DNA of 64,000 nt. Source: Catenulispora pinistramenti. Its GTDB lineage: Bacteria > Actinomycetota > Actinomycetes > Streptomycetales > Catenulisporaceae. The notes below the pieces were generated by a model. The model worked only from the letters and a program-made list of their open reading frames with translations, had not been told where the DNA came from and ran no database searches. Positions 24,800 to 32,967 of the stretch are shown here, one piece after another. A program made the translations under genes and the position numbers. The stretch is taken from NCBI RefSeq assembly GCF_018274385.1, contig NZ_JAAFYZ010000016.1, forward strand, positions 19,673 to 83,672, read 5' to 3'. Every line of letters starts with the position of its first letter. Within the stretch, counting starts at the first letter, position 1.

Positions 24800-25543
24800 A
24801 TGCTCGATGACACCCAACGCAAAGAGGTCGAGGAACTCGTCGGCCGGTTGGTCCCGAAGCTCGTGGCCGAAGAAGTGATCCGGCATGTGGCCCAGCACGT
24901 AGCCGATCAGGTGGCAGAGCAGTTGGCGGAGCTGGGCGTCGCACCGCCACCGCCGCCGCAGACGGACCGGGTCCCGCACACCATATGGGAGGGTTCTGGG
25001 GCCAAAGACTTCGTGTTCGACCCGCCGTTCCCCCACCGCGGCCTGTTGCTCGTAGCATGCGGGAGCTCTGGATACGACTCATTCCGCGTCCTGCAGCTCG
25101 CGAAGTCCGAGATAAGAACCCAGACCCTCGACAAGACATCGGTGATCAGCAAAGACCACAGCCCCGAGGTCATCCCCGTCAAAGAAGGCGTGACACACCT
25201 GGGAATCGAGGCCGGCGACGCCTACCGCTGGCGCATCGAGATCCTGGATCCGGACAAGCTGCAGGAGCTGGCGCTTCCCTGTTCGGGCGAGCGCGGGGCG
25301 GTGTTCGTCCACCGGCTCGGATCGGCGCAGGCCGTGATACGGTCCGCCGAGAGCGTCAGGGTCCGTTTTTATGTACCCTGCGATTGCGCAGACCGCTGCG
25401 ACGAACTATCCCACAGGTCCGGAAGTATCCTGGTGTGGTCGATCAGAAAAGGCAAAGAGAAGTTTGTGCTACCGGCCGAGCAGGGCATCGTGTACATCGA
25501 CACCAACGACCAGTGGTCTCTGGAGGCGAAAGGCGGTCGGTAA
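24800..25543 (+). CDS. Hypothetical protein with helical N-terminus and beta-rich body
   Basis: A 247-residue protein. Residues 1-47 form an amphipathic helix (DDTQRKEVEELVGRLVPKLV and HVAQHVADQVAEQLAELG) suited to oligomerisation, then a PPPPP linker, then two similar beta segments around FPHRGLLLVACGSSGYDSFR and ERGAVFVHRLGSAQAVIRSA. No family was recognised; a role as an effector or structural protein cannot be inferred. It stands alone, 20 bases after a small GC-rich spacer from the IS256 remnant region. Confidence 0.65.
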   Translation: MLDDTQRKEVEELVGRLVPKLVAEEVIRHVAQHVADQVAEQLAELGVAPPPPPQTDRVPHTIWEGSGAKDFVFDPPFPHRGLLLVACGSSGYDSFRVLQLAKSEIRTQTLDKTSVISKDHSPEVIPVKEGVTHLGIEAGDAYRWRIEILDPDKLQELALPCSGERGAVFVHRLGSAQAVIRSAESVRVRFYVPCDCADRCDELSHRSGSILVWSIRKGKEKFVLPAEQGIVYIDTNDQWSLEAKGGR

Positions 25544-25671
25544 AGACGACCACCTGCGACGACCGAGCAACTGGACGAGAGTATCGCGAGCAAAAGACAA
25601 AACCCTCAGATGCCCGCATCCCACGCTCTCACGTGGCGCGGGTGGTCGTCCGTGGTCCGGTCCGGGGCTGG

Positions 25672-26442
25672 CTAACCCTCCACGACGAGTTCCGCGAACT
25701 GATCTGCGTACCCCAGCAGCAACATCCGCGACTCGTGCAGAGTCGGGACAAGCCCGGCCCATGCCGAAGAGCCCTGCTCTCCATAGAGCTCCTGAAGGTC
25801 CGCGATCAGCGCATCCCAGTCACGCTCGCCCGCTCCGCTGACGCTGCGGAACCCGAGTGTGGCCGCCCCGATGCCAAAGAGCACGTACCCATGCCGTTCG
25901 CTCAGGCGCCGGGCGACGGAATGGCAGTCGAACGGGGTCCAGTCCCCGAAAAAGTAGCCGTTCGGGATACCGGCCAGCAGATCCGTGCCGTCGTCCGTCG
26001 GCAGGCATTGCACGACGTGCCGGTCACCGACCACGACGCCGGGGTTCCGATTCAACGTCACGAGCGCGTCGACGTCACTCGGCTCCAGGACCAGGGATCC
26101 GCACACAGAATCCCATGGCACGGTACGAACAGGGTCACGAAGCGCGGCAGCGCCGGCCTGGAACCGGGCCACTTCGTAGGCGGTGAGCACTTCCGGGGTG
26201 TCTTCCGCCGGATAGGCGACGCCTTCGTCAAGGCCGTACATGGACCGGGAGTGCTCACTTGTATAAAGACACTGATCCAGGTCGTCCAGAGTCAGGAAAC
26301 ATCGCCCCTGCCCGCGATGTTCCGCCTCGACTCGCCCGAAGGCCCGCATCAGGACGTCGAACGACTCCGCGCCGTCGATCAGCGCAACGCTGAACGTGTC
26401 GGCACCGCGATACCCCTGTGCCGGGAGCTGCGCTATTTCCAA
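25672..26442 (-). CDS. Hypothetical protein, coupled to the ArsR gene
   Basis: A cytoplasmic protein of about 257 residues with FFGDWTPFDCHSVARRLSER and YVLFGIGAATLGFRSVSGAG near the C-terminus; no family was recognised. The open frame reaches 26508 inside the repeat-coded tail of the ArsR gene, which is unlikely to be its real start. A TTG at 26442, five bases after the ArsR stop, gives translational coupling and is preferred; the ATG inside the repeat is the alternative. It is probably co-transcribed with the regulator. Confidence 0.6.
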   Translation of the reverse strand: MEIAQLPAQGYRGADTFSVALIDGAESFDVLMRAFGRVEAEHRGQGRCFLTLDDLDQCLYTSEHSRSMYGLDEGVAYPAEDTPEVLTAYEVARFQAGAAALRDPVRTVPWDSVCGSLVLEPSDVDALVTLNRNPGVVVGDRHVVQCLPTDDGTDLLAGIPNGYFFGDWTPFDCHSVARRLSERHGYVLFGIGAATLGFRSVSGAGERDWDALIADLQELYGEQGSSAWAGLVPTLHESRMLLLGYADQFAELVVEG

Positions 26443-26446
26443 GGCG

Positions 26447-26836
26447 TCACTCGCTCCCCCGCGGATCGGCGGTGCTGTTGCTGTTGCTGTTTCTGTCGCC
26501 ATCGCCATCGCTGTTGCTGTTGCTGTCGCTGTCGATATTGCTCAAGACAGCCGCCAGAAGCCCGGGGAACCGCGCGTCGAACTCCTCGCCCCGCAGCCTG
26601 GCGCTCTGCTGCCGGCCCTGATGGCTCCGCCAGATCAGGCCGGACTCGCGCAGGATCCGGAAATGGTGGGAGGCGTTGGACTTGCTGATACCCAGCGCAC
26701 TGTAGATCACCGAGCACTCGGTCTCGCCGTCGCGCGCCAGCAGGGCGACGATCCGCAGCCGGAGCGGGTCGCTGAGCGCGTGCATGGCCGCGGCCAGGGG
26801 CACGTCGGCCGGATCGGCGTGGAAGGCGTCGCGCAT
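26447..26836 (-). CDS. ArsR-family HTH regulator with low-complexity tail
   Basis: Dimeric winged-helix repressor. Residues 13-95 hold the domain: AAMHALSDPLRLRIVALLAR, then ECSVIYSALGISKSNASHHF for the recognition helix and ESGLIWRSHQGRQQSARLR for the wing. No metal-binding ELCVCDL motif is visible, so the effector is probably not a metal. The last 30 residues are Asp/Ser/Asn runs encoded by trinucleotide-like repeats (26470-26545 on the plus strand), an unstable stretch that may vary between strains. It is divergent from the MFS gene and likely represses it. Confidence 0.88.
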   Translation of the reverse strand: MRDAFHADPADVPLAAAMHALSDPLRLRIVALLARDGETECSVIYSALGISKSNASHHFRILRESGLIWRSHQGRQQSARLRGEEFDARFPGLLAAVLSNIDSDSNSNSDGDGDRNSNSNSTADPRGSE

Positions 26837-26862
26837 GCGTCGAGCCTACCCTGCGGTCCAAT

Positions 26863-26882
26863 GGTTCAATTATTGTTGTACC
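26863..26882. promoter_or_regulatory. Imperfect palindrome in the arsR/MFS intergenic region
   Basis: GGTTCAATTATTGTTGTACC is an AT-rich imperfect inverted repeat (GGTnCAA...TTGnACC) immediately upstream of the MFS ATG and 27 bases from the arsR start. It is the best operator candidate for the ArsR protein; this is inference from position and symmetry. Confidence 0.5.
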
Positions 26883-26891
26883 GTTCAACTC

Positions 26892-28106
26892 ATGCTGAAC
26901 CCGCGGATCTATCTGCTCGCGCTGGGCACCTTCACCGTCGGCACCGAGGGGTACGTGGTCGCCGGCGTGCTACCGCAGGTCGCTCGGGACCTGCACACCA
27001 CCGTTCCCGTCGTCGGCCAGCTGGTCACGGTGTTCGCCCTGGCCTACGCGATACTCGGGCCGCCGCTCATCGCCCGCGCCCATGCGCTGCCGCCCCGCCG
27101 GCTGCTGGTCGGCGCCGCGCTGCTGTTCGCCGCCGCCAACGCCGTCGCCGCGGTCGCCCCCGGCCTGGCCGTCCTCGTGGCCGCGCGCATCGCCGCGGCG
27201 GCCGGCGCCGCACTGTTCATGGCGCCGGCGGCGTCGATCGCGGCCGCCCTGGCTCCGCCGGACAAGCTGCCCAAGGCCATCGCCGTCACCGCCACCGGCA
27301 ACGCACTGGCCCTGACCGCCGGAGCACCGCTGGGTACTGTCATCGCCTCCGCGCTCGGGTGGCGCGCGGCGTTCTGGTTCGTCACCGCACTGGCACTGGT
27401 GACGGCCGCCCTGGTCGCGGTGCTGCTGCCCGACGTACGCCCGGCCACCGCCGAAGCCGCCCGCCGCGCCGATCTGGCACGCTCCCCCGGCATCCGCTGG
27501 GCCGCCGCGACGACGTTTGCCTTGTTCCTGGCCGCCTACACGCTCTATACGTACCTCTCGCCGGTGGTCGCGGCGGCGACCGGGCGCGGCAGCGGCGCCG
27601 TCGCGCTGCTGATGGTGACGTTCGGAGCCGGCGGCCTGATCGGCGGACGCCTCATCGGCCACATCCTGACCCGCACCGACCTGGCCCGCACCCTGCGCTA
27701 CGTCCTGGGCGTCGTCGCCTCGGTGATCGCGATCATCGCGGCACTGACCGCCACCGGAGGCCATCAGGACCCGAACCTCGTCCTGTTGTTCCCGGCGATG
27801 CTGATCCTGGGCGCTGCCTGGTGGTCCGGGGGCATCAGTCAACAAACCCGGTTCGTACTGCTCGCCCCGGGTCAGCGCTCGACCGCGTTGAGCCTGCACT
27901 TCTCGGCGCAGTTCCTCGGCGTCGCCACTGCCGGCGCGCTCGGCGGCCTCACGCTGACGACGTTCTCCGCCACCGGCATACCGGTCGTCGCCGTCGCGAT
28001 CGCACTGCTGGCGCAGCCAACGGTCAGAAAGCTGACCTCGACGCGCCCGGAGGCGGCCACCAGGCAGAACGCGGTGGTGATCAGTAGTGGTGATCAGCAG
28101 GGGTGA
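26892..28106 (+). CDS. MFS transporter, AraJ/DHA1-like exporter
   Basis: A 404-residue transporter with twelve predicted helices. It begins NPRIYLLALGTFTVGTEGYV, the typical DHA1 helix 1 signature (GTFxxGTEGYVVAGVLP), with motif A-like GPPLIARAHALPPRRLLVGA in loop 2-3. ATG 26892 places helix 1 at the N-terminus; the frame extends upstream to 26784 only over the arsR gene. Substrate unknown. Divergent from arsR, so likely induced by a compound sensed by that repressor. Its last codons lie in a 13-base triple repeat. Confidence 0.88.
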   Translation: MLNPRIYLLALGTFTVGTEGYVVAGVLPQVARDLHTTVPVVGQLVTVFALAYAILGPPLIARAHALPPRRLLVGAALLFAAANAVAAVAPGLAVLVAARIAAAAGAALFMAPAASIAAALAPPDKLPKAIAVTATGNALALTAGAPLGTVIASALGWRAAFWFVTALALVTAALVAVLLPDVRPATAEAARRADLARSPGIRWAAATTFALFLAAYTLYTYLSPVVAAATGRGSGAVALLMVTFGAGGLIGGRLIGHILTRTDLARTLRYVLGVVASVIAIIAALTATGGHQDPNLVLLFPAMLILGAAWWSGGISQQTRFVLLAPGQRSTALSLHFSAQFLGVATAGALGGLTLTTFSATGIPVVAVAIALLAQPTVRKLTSTRPEAATRQNAVVISSGDQQG

Positions 28107-28115
28107 TCAGTAGTG
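28077..28115 (+). repeat. Three tandem 13-base repeats at the MFS/secA junction
   Basis: Units GTGATCAGTAGTG, GTGATCAGCAGGG and GTGATCAGTAGTG follow each other without gap. They overlap the MFS stop and end eight bases before the secA ATG, so they might influence translation of the latter. Each unit contains the palindrome TGATCA. Confidence 0.75.
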
Positions 28116-28122
28116 TTCAGGC

Positions 28123-30453
28123 ATGTCGAAGTTCCGGCTCTTCGGGGGCGGCAAGGCTCGGAACGCGTTTGAGCGATGCCCCGGCTGGGTGCGAGCCATC
28201 GATCTCGCCGAGGACGACACGCACCGCTTGTCGGACTCCGATCTGGCGCAGAGTCTCAGTGGTCTCAGACAGCGCCACCAGAACGGCGAGAGTCTGGACG
28301 ATCTGCTTGCGGAGACTTTCGCCATCGTCCGCGAGGCGGCCGTCCGGACGCTCGGCGAGCGCCCGTTCCACGAACAGCTCATCGGTGGGGCGGCCCTGCA
28401 TCTGGGCTCTGTCGTGGAGATGCGGACCGGCGAAGGGAAGACTCTGACCGCCGTCCTGCCAGCGTGTCTGCACGCGTTGGCGGGCAAGGGCGTCCACGTC
28501 CTGACCGCGAACGACTACCTCGCGGCGCGTGATGCCGAGTGGATGGGGCCGGTCTACCGCTTTCTCGGCCTTCGCAGTGCACTGCTTTCCGAAGACGATC
28601 GCAGCGACAAGCGGGACACCGTCTATAACGCCGACGTCGTCTACGGCACGCCGAGCGGGTTCGCCTACGACTATCTGCGGGACAACCTGACGTACACGAA
28701 AGAGGAGGTCGTCCAGCACGGCCACTTCTCGGCGATCGTCGATGAGGCGGACCTCGTCATGCTGGACGAAGTCAGCATACTGCCACAGATCACCGCTCCC
28801 GCCGACGGGCCGTCCGACCACGCTCGGCTGGCAGGGCTCGCCACCCGGCTCAAGCGGGACGTTCACTACGAGGTCGACGAGGTGCGCCGGACCGTCTCCC
28901 CGACGGAGCAGGGCATGGCGCTGGTCGAGGACTGGCTCGGCGCCGCGGTCTACAGCGGCGACGATGTCGGTCTGGCCCGCCGAGTAAGCCTGGCGTTGCA
29001 GGTCAAGGAGCTGTATGTCAAAGACCGCGACTACGCGGTGGTGGACGGAGCCATCCGCATCATCGACGCGGCCACCCAGCGCCTGCTCACCGACCGCCGT
29101 CTCGGCACAGGCCTGGACCAGGCACTGGACGCCAAGGAGGGGCTGACCGTCCGTCGCGAGCGCCAGGCCTTGGCGGAGATCGGCCAACACGGCTATCTCA
29201 GGCTCTACCCGCACCTGGCCGGCATGGCAGGGGTGGTCAAGGGCGAGGGCGAGGCGTACCGGGACTTCTACGGTCTGGAAGCCCTCATCGTGGCGCCACG
29301 ACGACCTGTCCGTCGCGTCGACCACGAGCCGGTCGTCTACCCCGACGACGCCGCCATGCTCCGTGCCATGAGGAAGACCGTAGACGAGAAGCGCGCAGCC
29401 GGACGGCCGGTCCTGGTCGGCACGGCTTCCGACGAGATCGCCTCGAAGATCTCGCTGACTCTGCAAGCCGGCGGGATCGAGCACGACGTGCTCGATGCGA
29501 GGAATCACGGGTTCGAAGCCGAGATCGTCGCCCGGGCCGGCCACCCCGGCGCCGTCACCGTGCTGACCCGGATGGCCGGGCGCGGCGTCGACATCCGGCT
29601 CGCCGAGCCCGAGGGCCCGGGCTTGTTCGTACTGGGCCTCGGTCCCCTGACTTCCCGCCGCCTGGAGCTCCACCTGAGGGGACGTGCCGGGCGGTGGGGT
29701 GATCCCGGCGAATCAGCCTTCTTCCTTTCCTTCGAGGATCCTCACCTGTCGCTCCCGAGACCTTTCGAGCGGCTCGGCGACGCCGCCGATGCCGACGAGC
29801 CGGCCGTCAACAGACTGATCACACGATCCATCGAAGCCACGCTGAACAGGCTGTCCGCCCGCACGACCGAGAAGTCGGCACACGCCCTGCGCTACGCCGC
29901 CGTCCAGGAGGAGCAACGCGCAGCGGTCTACACCAGACGCAAGGACATCCTCACGAACGGGTTTACGCGGGAGCAGGTGAACAGCCTCGTAGAGAAGGTG
30001 ATGCGGAGCTTCGTGATCGACGCCCGAGCCGGCACGGAAGACGTGGAGGGGTTGTCTACTACGATCCGGAACCACTATCCGGCCACGGTCGGTCTCGACG
30101 TAATCGCCGCGGGCCTGTCCGGCGACCCCACCTCGAAGGCGAGAGCGGACCTCATCGAGGCCGTGGTCCGCGACGCACTGTCAGCGTCGGCGGCCCGGGA
30201 GTCGGATCTGGGACCGGACGTGGCCGCCGAGCTGAGGCGGCGCGTCATGCTGGCGGTCATGAATCAGCAGTGGGCGGTGCAGCTTCGAGACCTGGACGAC
30301 ACGCGGGACAGTCTCTTCCTGCGCACGGCGGCGGGCGGCGACCCTCTGACCGAGTACCGGCGGGCCGCGTCCCGTCTGGCCGCCAGGATGTGGAAGGAGA
30401 TCGACGAGCAGTTCGTCGGCTACTGGTTCAGTGTGCAGGTCACCATCACCTGA
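28123..30453 (+). CDS. Accessory SecA-type preprotein translocase ATPase
   Basis: ATPase motor that drives proteins through SecYEG. The 776-residue chain is shorter than housekeeping SecA and lacks the C-terminal zinc-binding tail. Walker A is MRTGEGKT at 100-107, the following VHVLTANDYLAARDAEWM is the conserved SecA segment, Walker B is VDEAD at 206-210, and motif VI region reads RMAGRGVDIRLAEPEGPG. Differences from the canonical protein (TANDYLA for TVNDYLA, GRGVDI for GRGTDI) point to an accessory SecA2-like paralogue. No partner SecY or substrate cluster is adjacent. Start ATG 28123 lacks a strong upstream site apart from the repeat. Confidence 0.88.
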   Translation: MSKFRLFGGGKARNAFERCPGWVRAIDLAEDDTHRLSDSDLAQSLSGLRQRHQNGESLDDLLAETFAIVREAAVRTLGERPFHEQLIGGAALHLGSVVEMRTGEGKTLTAVLPACLHALAGKGVHVLTANDYLAARDAEWMGPVYRFLGLRSALLSEDDRSDKRDTVYNADVVYGTPSGFAYDYLRDNLTYTKEEVVQHGHFSAIVDEADLVMLDEVSILPQITAPADGPSDHARLAGLATRLKRDVHYEVDEVRRTVSPTEQGMALVEDWLGAAVYSGDDVGLARRVSLALQVKELYVKDRDYAVVDGAIRIIDAATQRLLTDRRLGTGLDQALDAKEGLTVRRERQALAEIGQHGYLRLYPHLAGMAGVVKGEGEAYRDFYGLEALIVAPRRPVRRVDHEPVVYPDDAAMLRAMRKTVDEKRAAGRPVLVGTASDEIASKISLTLQAGGIEHDVLDARNHGFEAEIVARAGHPGAVTVLTRMAGRGVDIRLAEPEGPGLFVLGLGPLTSRRLELHLRGRAGRWGDPGESAFFLSFEDPHLSLPRPFERLGDAADADEPAVNRLITRSIEATLNRLSARTTEKSAHALRYAAVQEEQRAAVYTRRKDILTNGFTREQVNSLVEKVMRSFVIDARAGTEDVEGLSTTIRNHYPATVGLDVIAAGLSGDPTSKARADLIEAVVRDALSASAARESDLGPDVAAELRRRVMLAVMNQQWAVQLRDLDDTRDSLFLRTAAGGDPLTEYRRAASRLAARMWKEIDEQFVGYWFSVQVTIT

Positions 30454-30504
30454 CGCCACTGTTGTAGTGAGCCGATTCCATCGGAGGAGACCAATCGACT
30501 CTTA

Positions 30505-31122
30505 TCAGGAATCGAAACAGACGACGAGGCGTACCTTCTCAGGATCGTGCACCGAGGCCAGGGCTTCCATCACAGCCCAGACCGGACGCCATTCGCCGTC
30601 CGGGGCCACCGCATCGCTGCGGCGCAGGCGCTCGACACGGTAGACGGTGTCGCCGTCGGTCCACTCAGTACCTTCCGGGTAAAGGTCCGCCGACTCGCCC
30701 GGGCCACGCGCCGAACCGATCAGCTTCTCGAGATCCCCGTCGTATGCGGCCTTACTCACGAACTGAAGCGAGCCGTCACTGAGCCGCCGGTACTTGTGGA
30801 CGCGTTCGTCGACCCGGACAGCGGGCTCGGCCCAGTCCACGACGGCAAGCTCGGCCCAGGAGATCCAGGTAGGGCTGTGCCCGCCTATCCCCTCGCACTC
30901 GTCCTGGACCTTGGCCGAAGCGTCCTCGGGCAGCCCGCGATCCGCCGCGAGCGGCCGAAAGCCCGCAAAGTTGCGCACCCCGAACAGACAGCCGAAGGCG
31001 TCGTAGTCCCGACCGAGGTAGAGGTGGCCAAGGTCCACGACCGCGAGCCAGCGCTCGGCTATGTCGCCGCTGTTCCAGTCCTCGGTGAGGATCTCTATCC
31101 AGCCCGAGATGTCAGTGCCCAT
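30505..31122 (-). CDS. Hypothetical protein of the MGTDIxGW type
   Basis: A 205-residue soluble protein. Its N-terminus MGTDISGWIEILTEDWNSGD and the blocks YLGRDYDAFGCLFGVRNFAG, RGLPEDASAKV and GGHSPTWISWAEL are a pattern I recall from uncharacterised proteins in bacteria and phages, where the histidine, aspartates and arginine are conserved. The function is unknown. It faces the SecA gene convergently. No signal peptide or membrane helix. Confidence 0.7.
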   Translation of the reverse strand: MGTDISGWIEILTEDWNSGDIAERWLAVVDLGHLYLGRDYDAFGCLFGVRNFAGFRPLAADRGLPEDASAKVQDECEGIGGHSPTWISWAELAVVDWAEPAVRVDERVHKYRRLSDGSLQFVSKAAYDGDLEKLIGSARGPGESADLYPEGTEWTDGDTVYRVERLRRSDAVAPDGEWRPVWAVMEALASVHDPEKVRLVVCFDS

Positions 31123-31149
31123 GAGCTCGATTATCCGGATGGGTCAATC

Positions 31150-31515
31150 TCATTGCGTCGGATGGTGATCGGAGCTGGCGGAACCGGGCCGGGTTCCCGC
31201 GCGTCTCACAATAAGCGCCGCGACGCCGAACACACCGGCCGCGACTATCGCCGCCCGCTCCCGCCGGCTCAACCGGGCAGTGCCCGTCGCTGTCGCGGCC
31301 AGCGCCGCCAACCCGAGGTTCTGCTTCTGGAAGTGCCAGAACTGCCAGCCGTAGAAACCGAGCGAGGCCCACCGAACCGGCTCCGGCGGCAACGCCGCGG
31401 CGACGATCGCACCGGATGCGATCCGGACCACGGGAACGTAGATGTACCGCGCCTTGTGGGCGCCCGCGTACCGGCGTATCTCCGGCACCGTATAGAACCA
31501 GGCCGTCGACGCCAC
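31150..31515 (-). CDS. Truncated membrane protein (C-terminal part)
   Basis: About 121 residues from GTG 31515: ASTAWFYTVPEIRRYAGAHK, then helices VVRIASGAIVAAALPPEPVR and SLGFYGWQFWHFQKQNLGLA, and a final hydrophobic segment RAAIVAAGVFGVAALIV. FWHFQKQN resembles a motif in multi-helix membrane proteins, whose upstream helices are missing here. The reading frame upstream of 31515 lies inside an unrelated amidohydrolase on the other strand, so the gene was cut at about 31516-31540. It may still be translated. Confidence 0.5.
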   Translation of the reverse strand: MASTAWFYTVPEIRRYAGAHKARYIYVPVVRIASGAIVAAALPPEPVRWASLGFYGWQFWHFQKQNLGLAALAATATGTARLSRRERAAIVAAGVFGVAALIVRRAGTRPGSASSDHHPTQ

Positions 31516-31560
31516 GTGCACAGAGGCCCCGAGGAGATCGACGCCCGAGGCGGCATCGTC

Positions 31561-32649
31561 ATGCCCGGCATGATCGACACCCACCGGCACATGTGGCAGT
31601 CCACGACCCGCGGCTACGGCGCGGACTGGACCCTCACCCAGTACTTCGTCTGGTTCTACCTGAACTGGGGCAAGAAGTTCCGGCCCGAGGACATCCATGC
31701 CGGCAACCTGTTCGGCGCTGTGGAGGCGATCGACTCCGGCGTCACCACCGTCGTGGACTGGTCGCACGGCCTGCAGACGATCGACCACGCCGACGCCGCG
31801 GTCGACGCGCTCGCCTCGGTGCCGGGCCGGTTCGTGCTGGCCTACGGCAACATCCAGGACGCGCCCGCGAACTGGACCGGCACCCCCGAGTTCCGGAAGT
31901 TCTTCGACCGCCGGGCCGGCGATCTCGAAGGCTTCCAGATCGCCTTCGACGTCACCGGCGACCCGGCCTTCCCCGAGCAGCCGGCGTTCGAGGTCGCCCG
32001 CGAGCTGGACCTGGCGGTGACCACGCACGCCGGGGTCTGGGGCGCGACCGGCGACGACGCGGTCCGGCTGGTCCACGAGAACGGATACGCCGAGCCCCGG
32101 ACCGTATACGTCCACGCCTCGACGCTCTCGGAGGACTCCTACGCCCGCATCGCGGCCACCGGCGGATCGGTGTCGGTGTCCACGGAAAGCGAACAGAGCG
32201 CCGGGCAGGGCTATCTCGCCACGGCCGCCCTGCGGGCCCACGGCATCCCGGTGTCGCTGTCGATAGACAGCTGCGTGTTGTCCAGCGGCGACCTGTTCAC
32301 CGCGATGCGCACCACGCTCGGCGCCGACCGCGCCTACGAGCACCTGAGGGCGCACGCCCGCGGCGAGACCGTGACCCACGCCTCGCTGCACGCCGACCAG
32401 GTGGTCGAGTGGGCCACGCGCGGTGGCGCGCGGGCGATCGGGCGGGAGGGGGACCTCGGGAGCATCGAGATCGGCAAGAAGGCGGACCTGGTGCTCGTCC
32501 GCAACGAGAACTCGCCGGCGATGACGCCACTGCTGAACCCGCACGGCCACGTCGTCCTGCAAGCTCAGCGTGCTGAGGCCGAGGCCGTCCTGGTCGGCGG
32601 CCGGATCGTGAAGCGCGACCACCGCCTGGTCGGCGGCCACACACGGTGA
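31561..32649 (+). CDS. Amidohydrolase, chlorohydrolase/deaminase type, N-terminally truncated
   Basis: Metal-dependent hydrolase of the TIM-barrel amidohydrolase superfamily. The metal motif DTHRHMW lies at the very start, followed by GVTTVVDWSHGLQTIDHADA, the third ligand in THAGVWGATGDD, VHASTLSEDSYARI, and the catalytic Asp in SIDSCVLSSGDLF. Normal relatives have 50-60 more N-terminal residues forming the beta-sandwich; here only DARGGIVMPGMID remains, at the point where the divergent membrane gene is also cut. ATG 31561 is the only plausible start. Likely unstable or inactive without the first strands. Confidence 0.75.
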   Translation: MPGMIDTHRHMWQSTTRGYGADWTLTQYFVWFYLNWGKKFRPEDIHAGNLFGAVEAIDSGVTTVVDWSHGLQTIDHADAAVDALASVPGRFVLAYGNIQDAPANWTGTPEFRKFFDRRAGDLEGFQIAFDVTGDPAFPEQPAFEVARELDLAVTTHAGVWGATGDDAVRLVHENGYAEPRTVYVHASTLSEDSYARIAATGGSVSVSTESEQSAGQGYLATAALRAHGIPVSLSIDSCVLSSGDLFTAMRTTLGADRAYEHLRAHARGETVTHASLHADQVVEWATRGGARAIGREGDLGSIEIGKKADLVLVRNENSPAMTPLLNPHGHVVLQAQRAEAEAVLVGGRIVKRDHRLVGGHTR

Positions 32650-32802
32650 CCCCGGATCAGAGGACTGACACGGGCTCCGATTCGCTGCCCGCGCGCGGTC
32701 GGCAGTCGGCACGGATCTTCGGCCGTCTTCCGGTTGCCCGTCTCCGGCTCCGCTCCGACTACGGCGTCTGACCCGTCTGCGGTCGTTCTATTAGGAGAAG
32801 TA

Positions 32803-32967
32803 GTGAGTGACCAGTTACGCACAAGGCCATCCGGGAAGGTCGCTTCGCACGGCGACCGAACCAGGGCGTCCTCGCGGGACGGCCTGGCCCTCGCCACCCT
32901 GGCGACCGCCCAGTTTATGGTGGTGCTCGACTCCTCGATCGTGAAGAGAGAAGAACAGCCATGTTGA
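32803..32967 (+). pseudogene. N-terminal stub of an MFS (DHA2-type) transporter
   Basis: GTG 32803 behind TTAGGAGAAG encodes a basic leader and then LALATLATAQFMVVLDSSIV, the exact first helix of EmrB/QacA-type transporters (which continue NVALPSI). After SIV the sequence changes to KREEQPC and stops within the start of the oxygenase gene. The rest of the transporter is gone; the join probably brought its promoter and ribosome-binding site in front of the oxygenase, now translated in overlap. Confidence 0.75.

Noticed and set aside
28117..29673. 518-residue minus-strand open frame opposite the secA gene
   Set aside because: Shadow composition; the plus strand carries the Walker motifs.
30547..31560. 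Open frame upstream of the amidohydrolase as its true N-terminus
   Set aside because: This part covers two genes on the other strand and shows no beta-sandwich or signal features; only DARGGIVMPGMID and onward is amidohydrolase-like.
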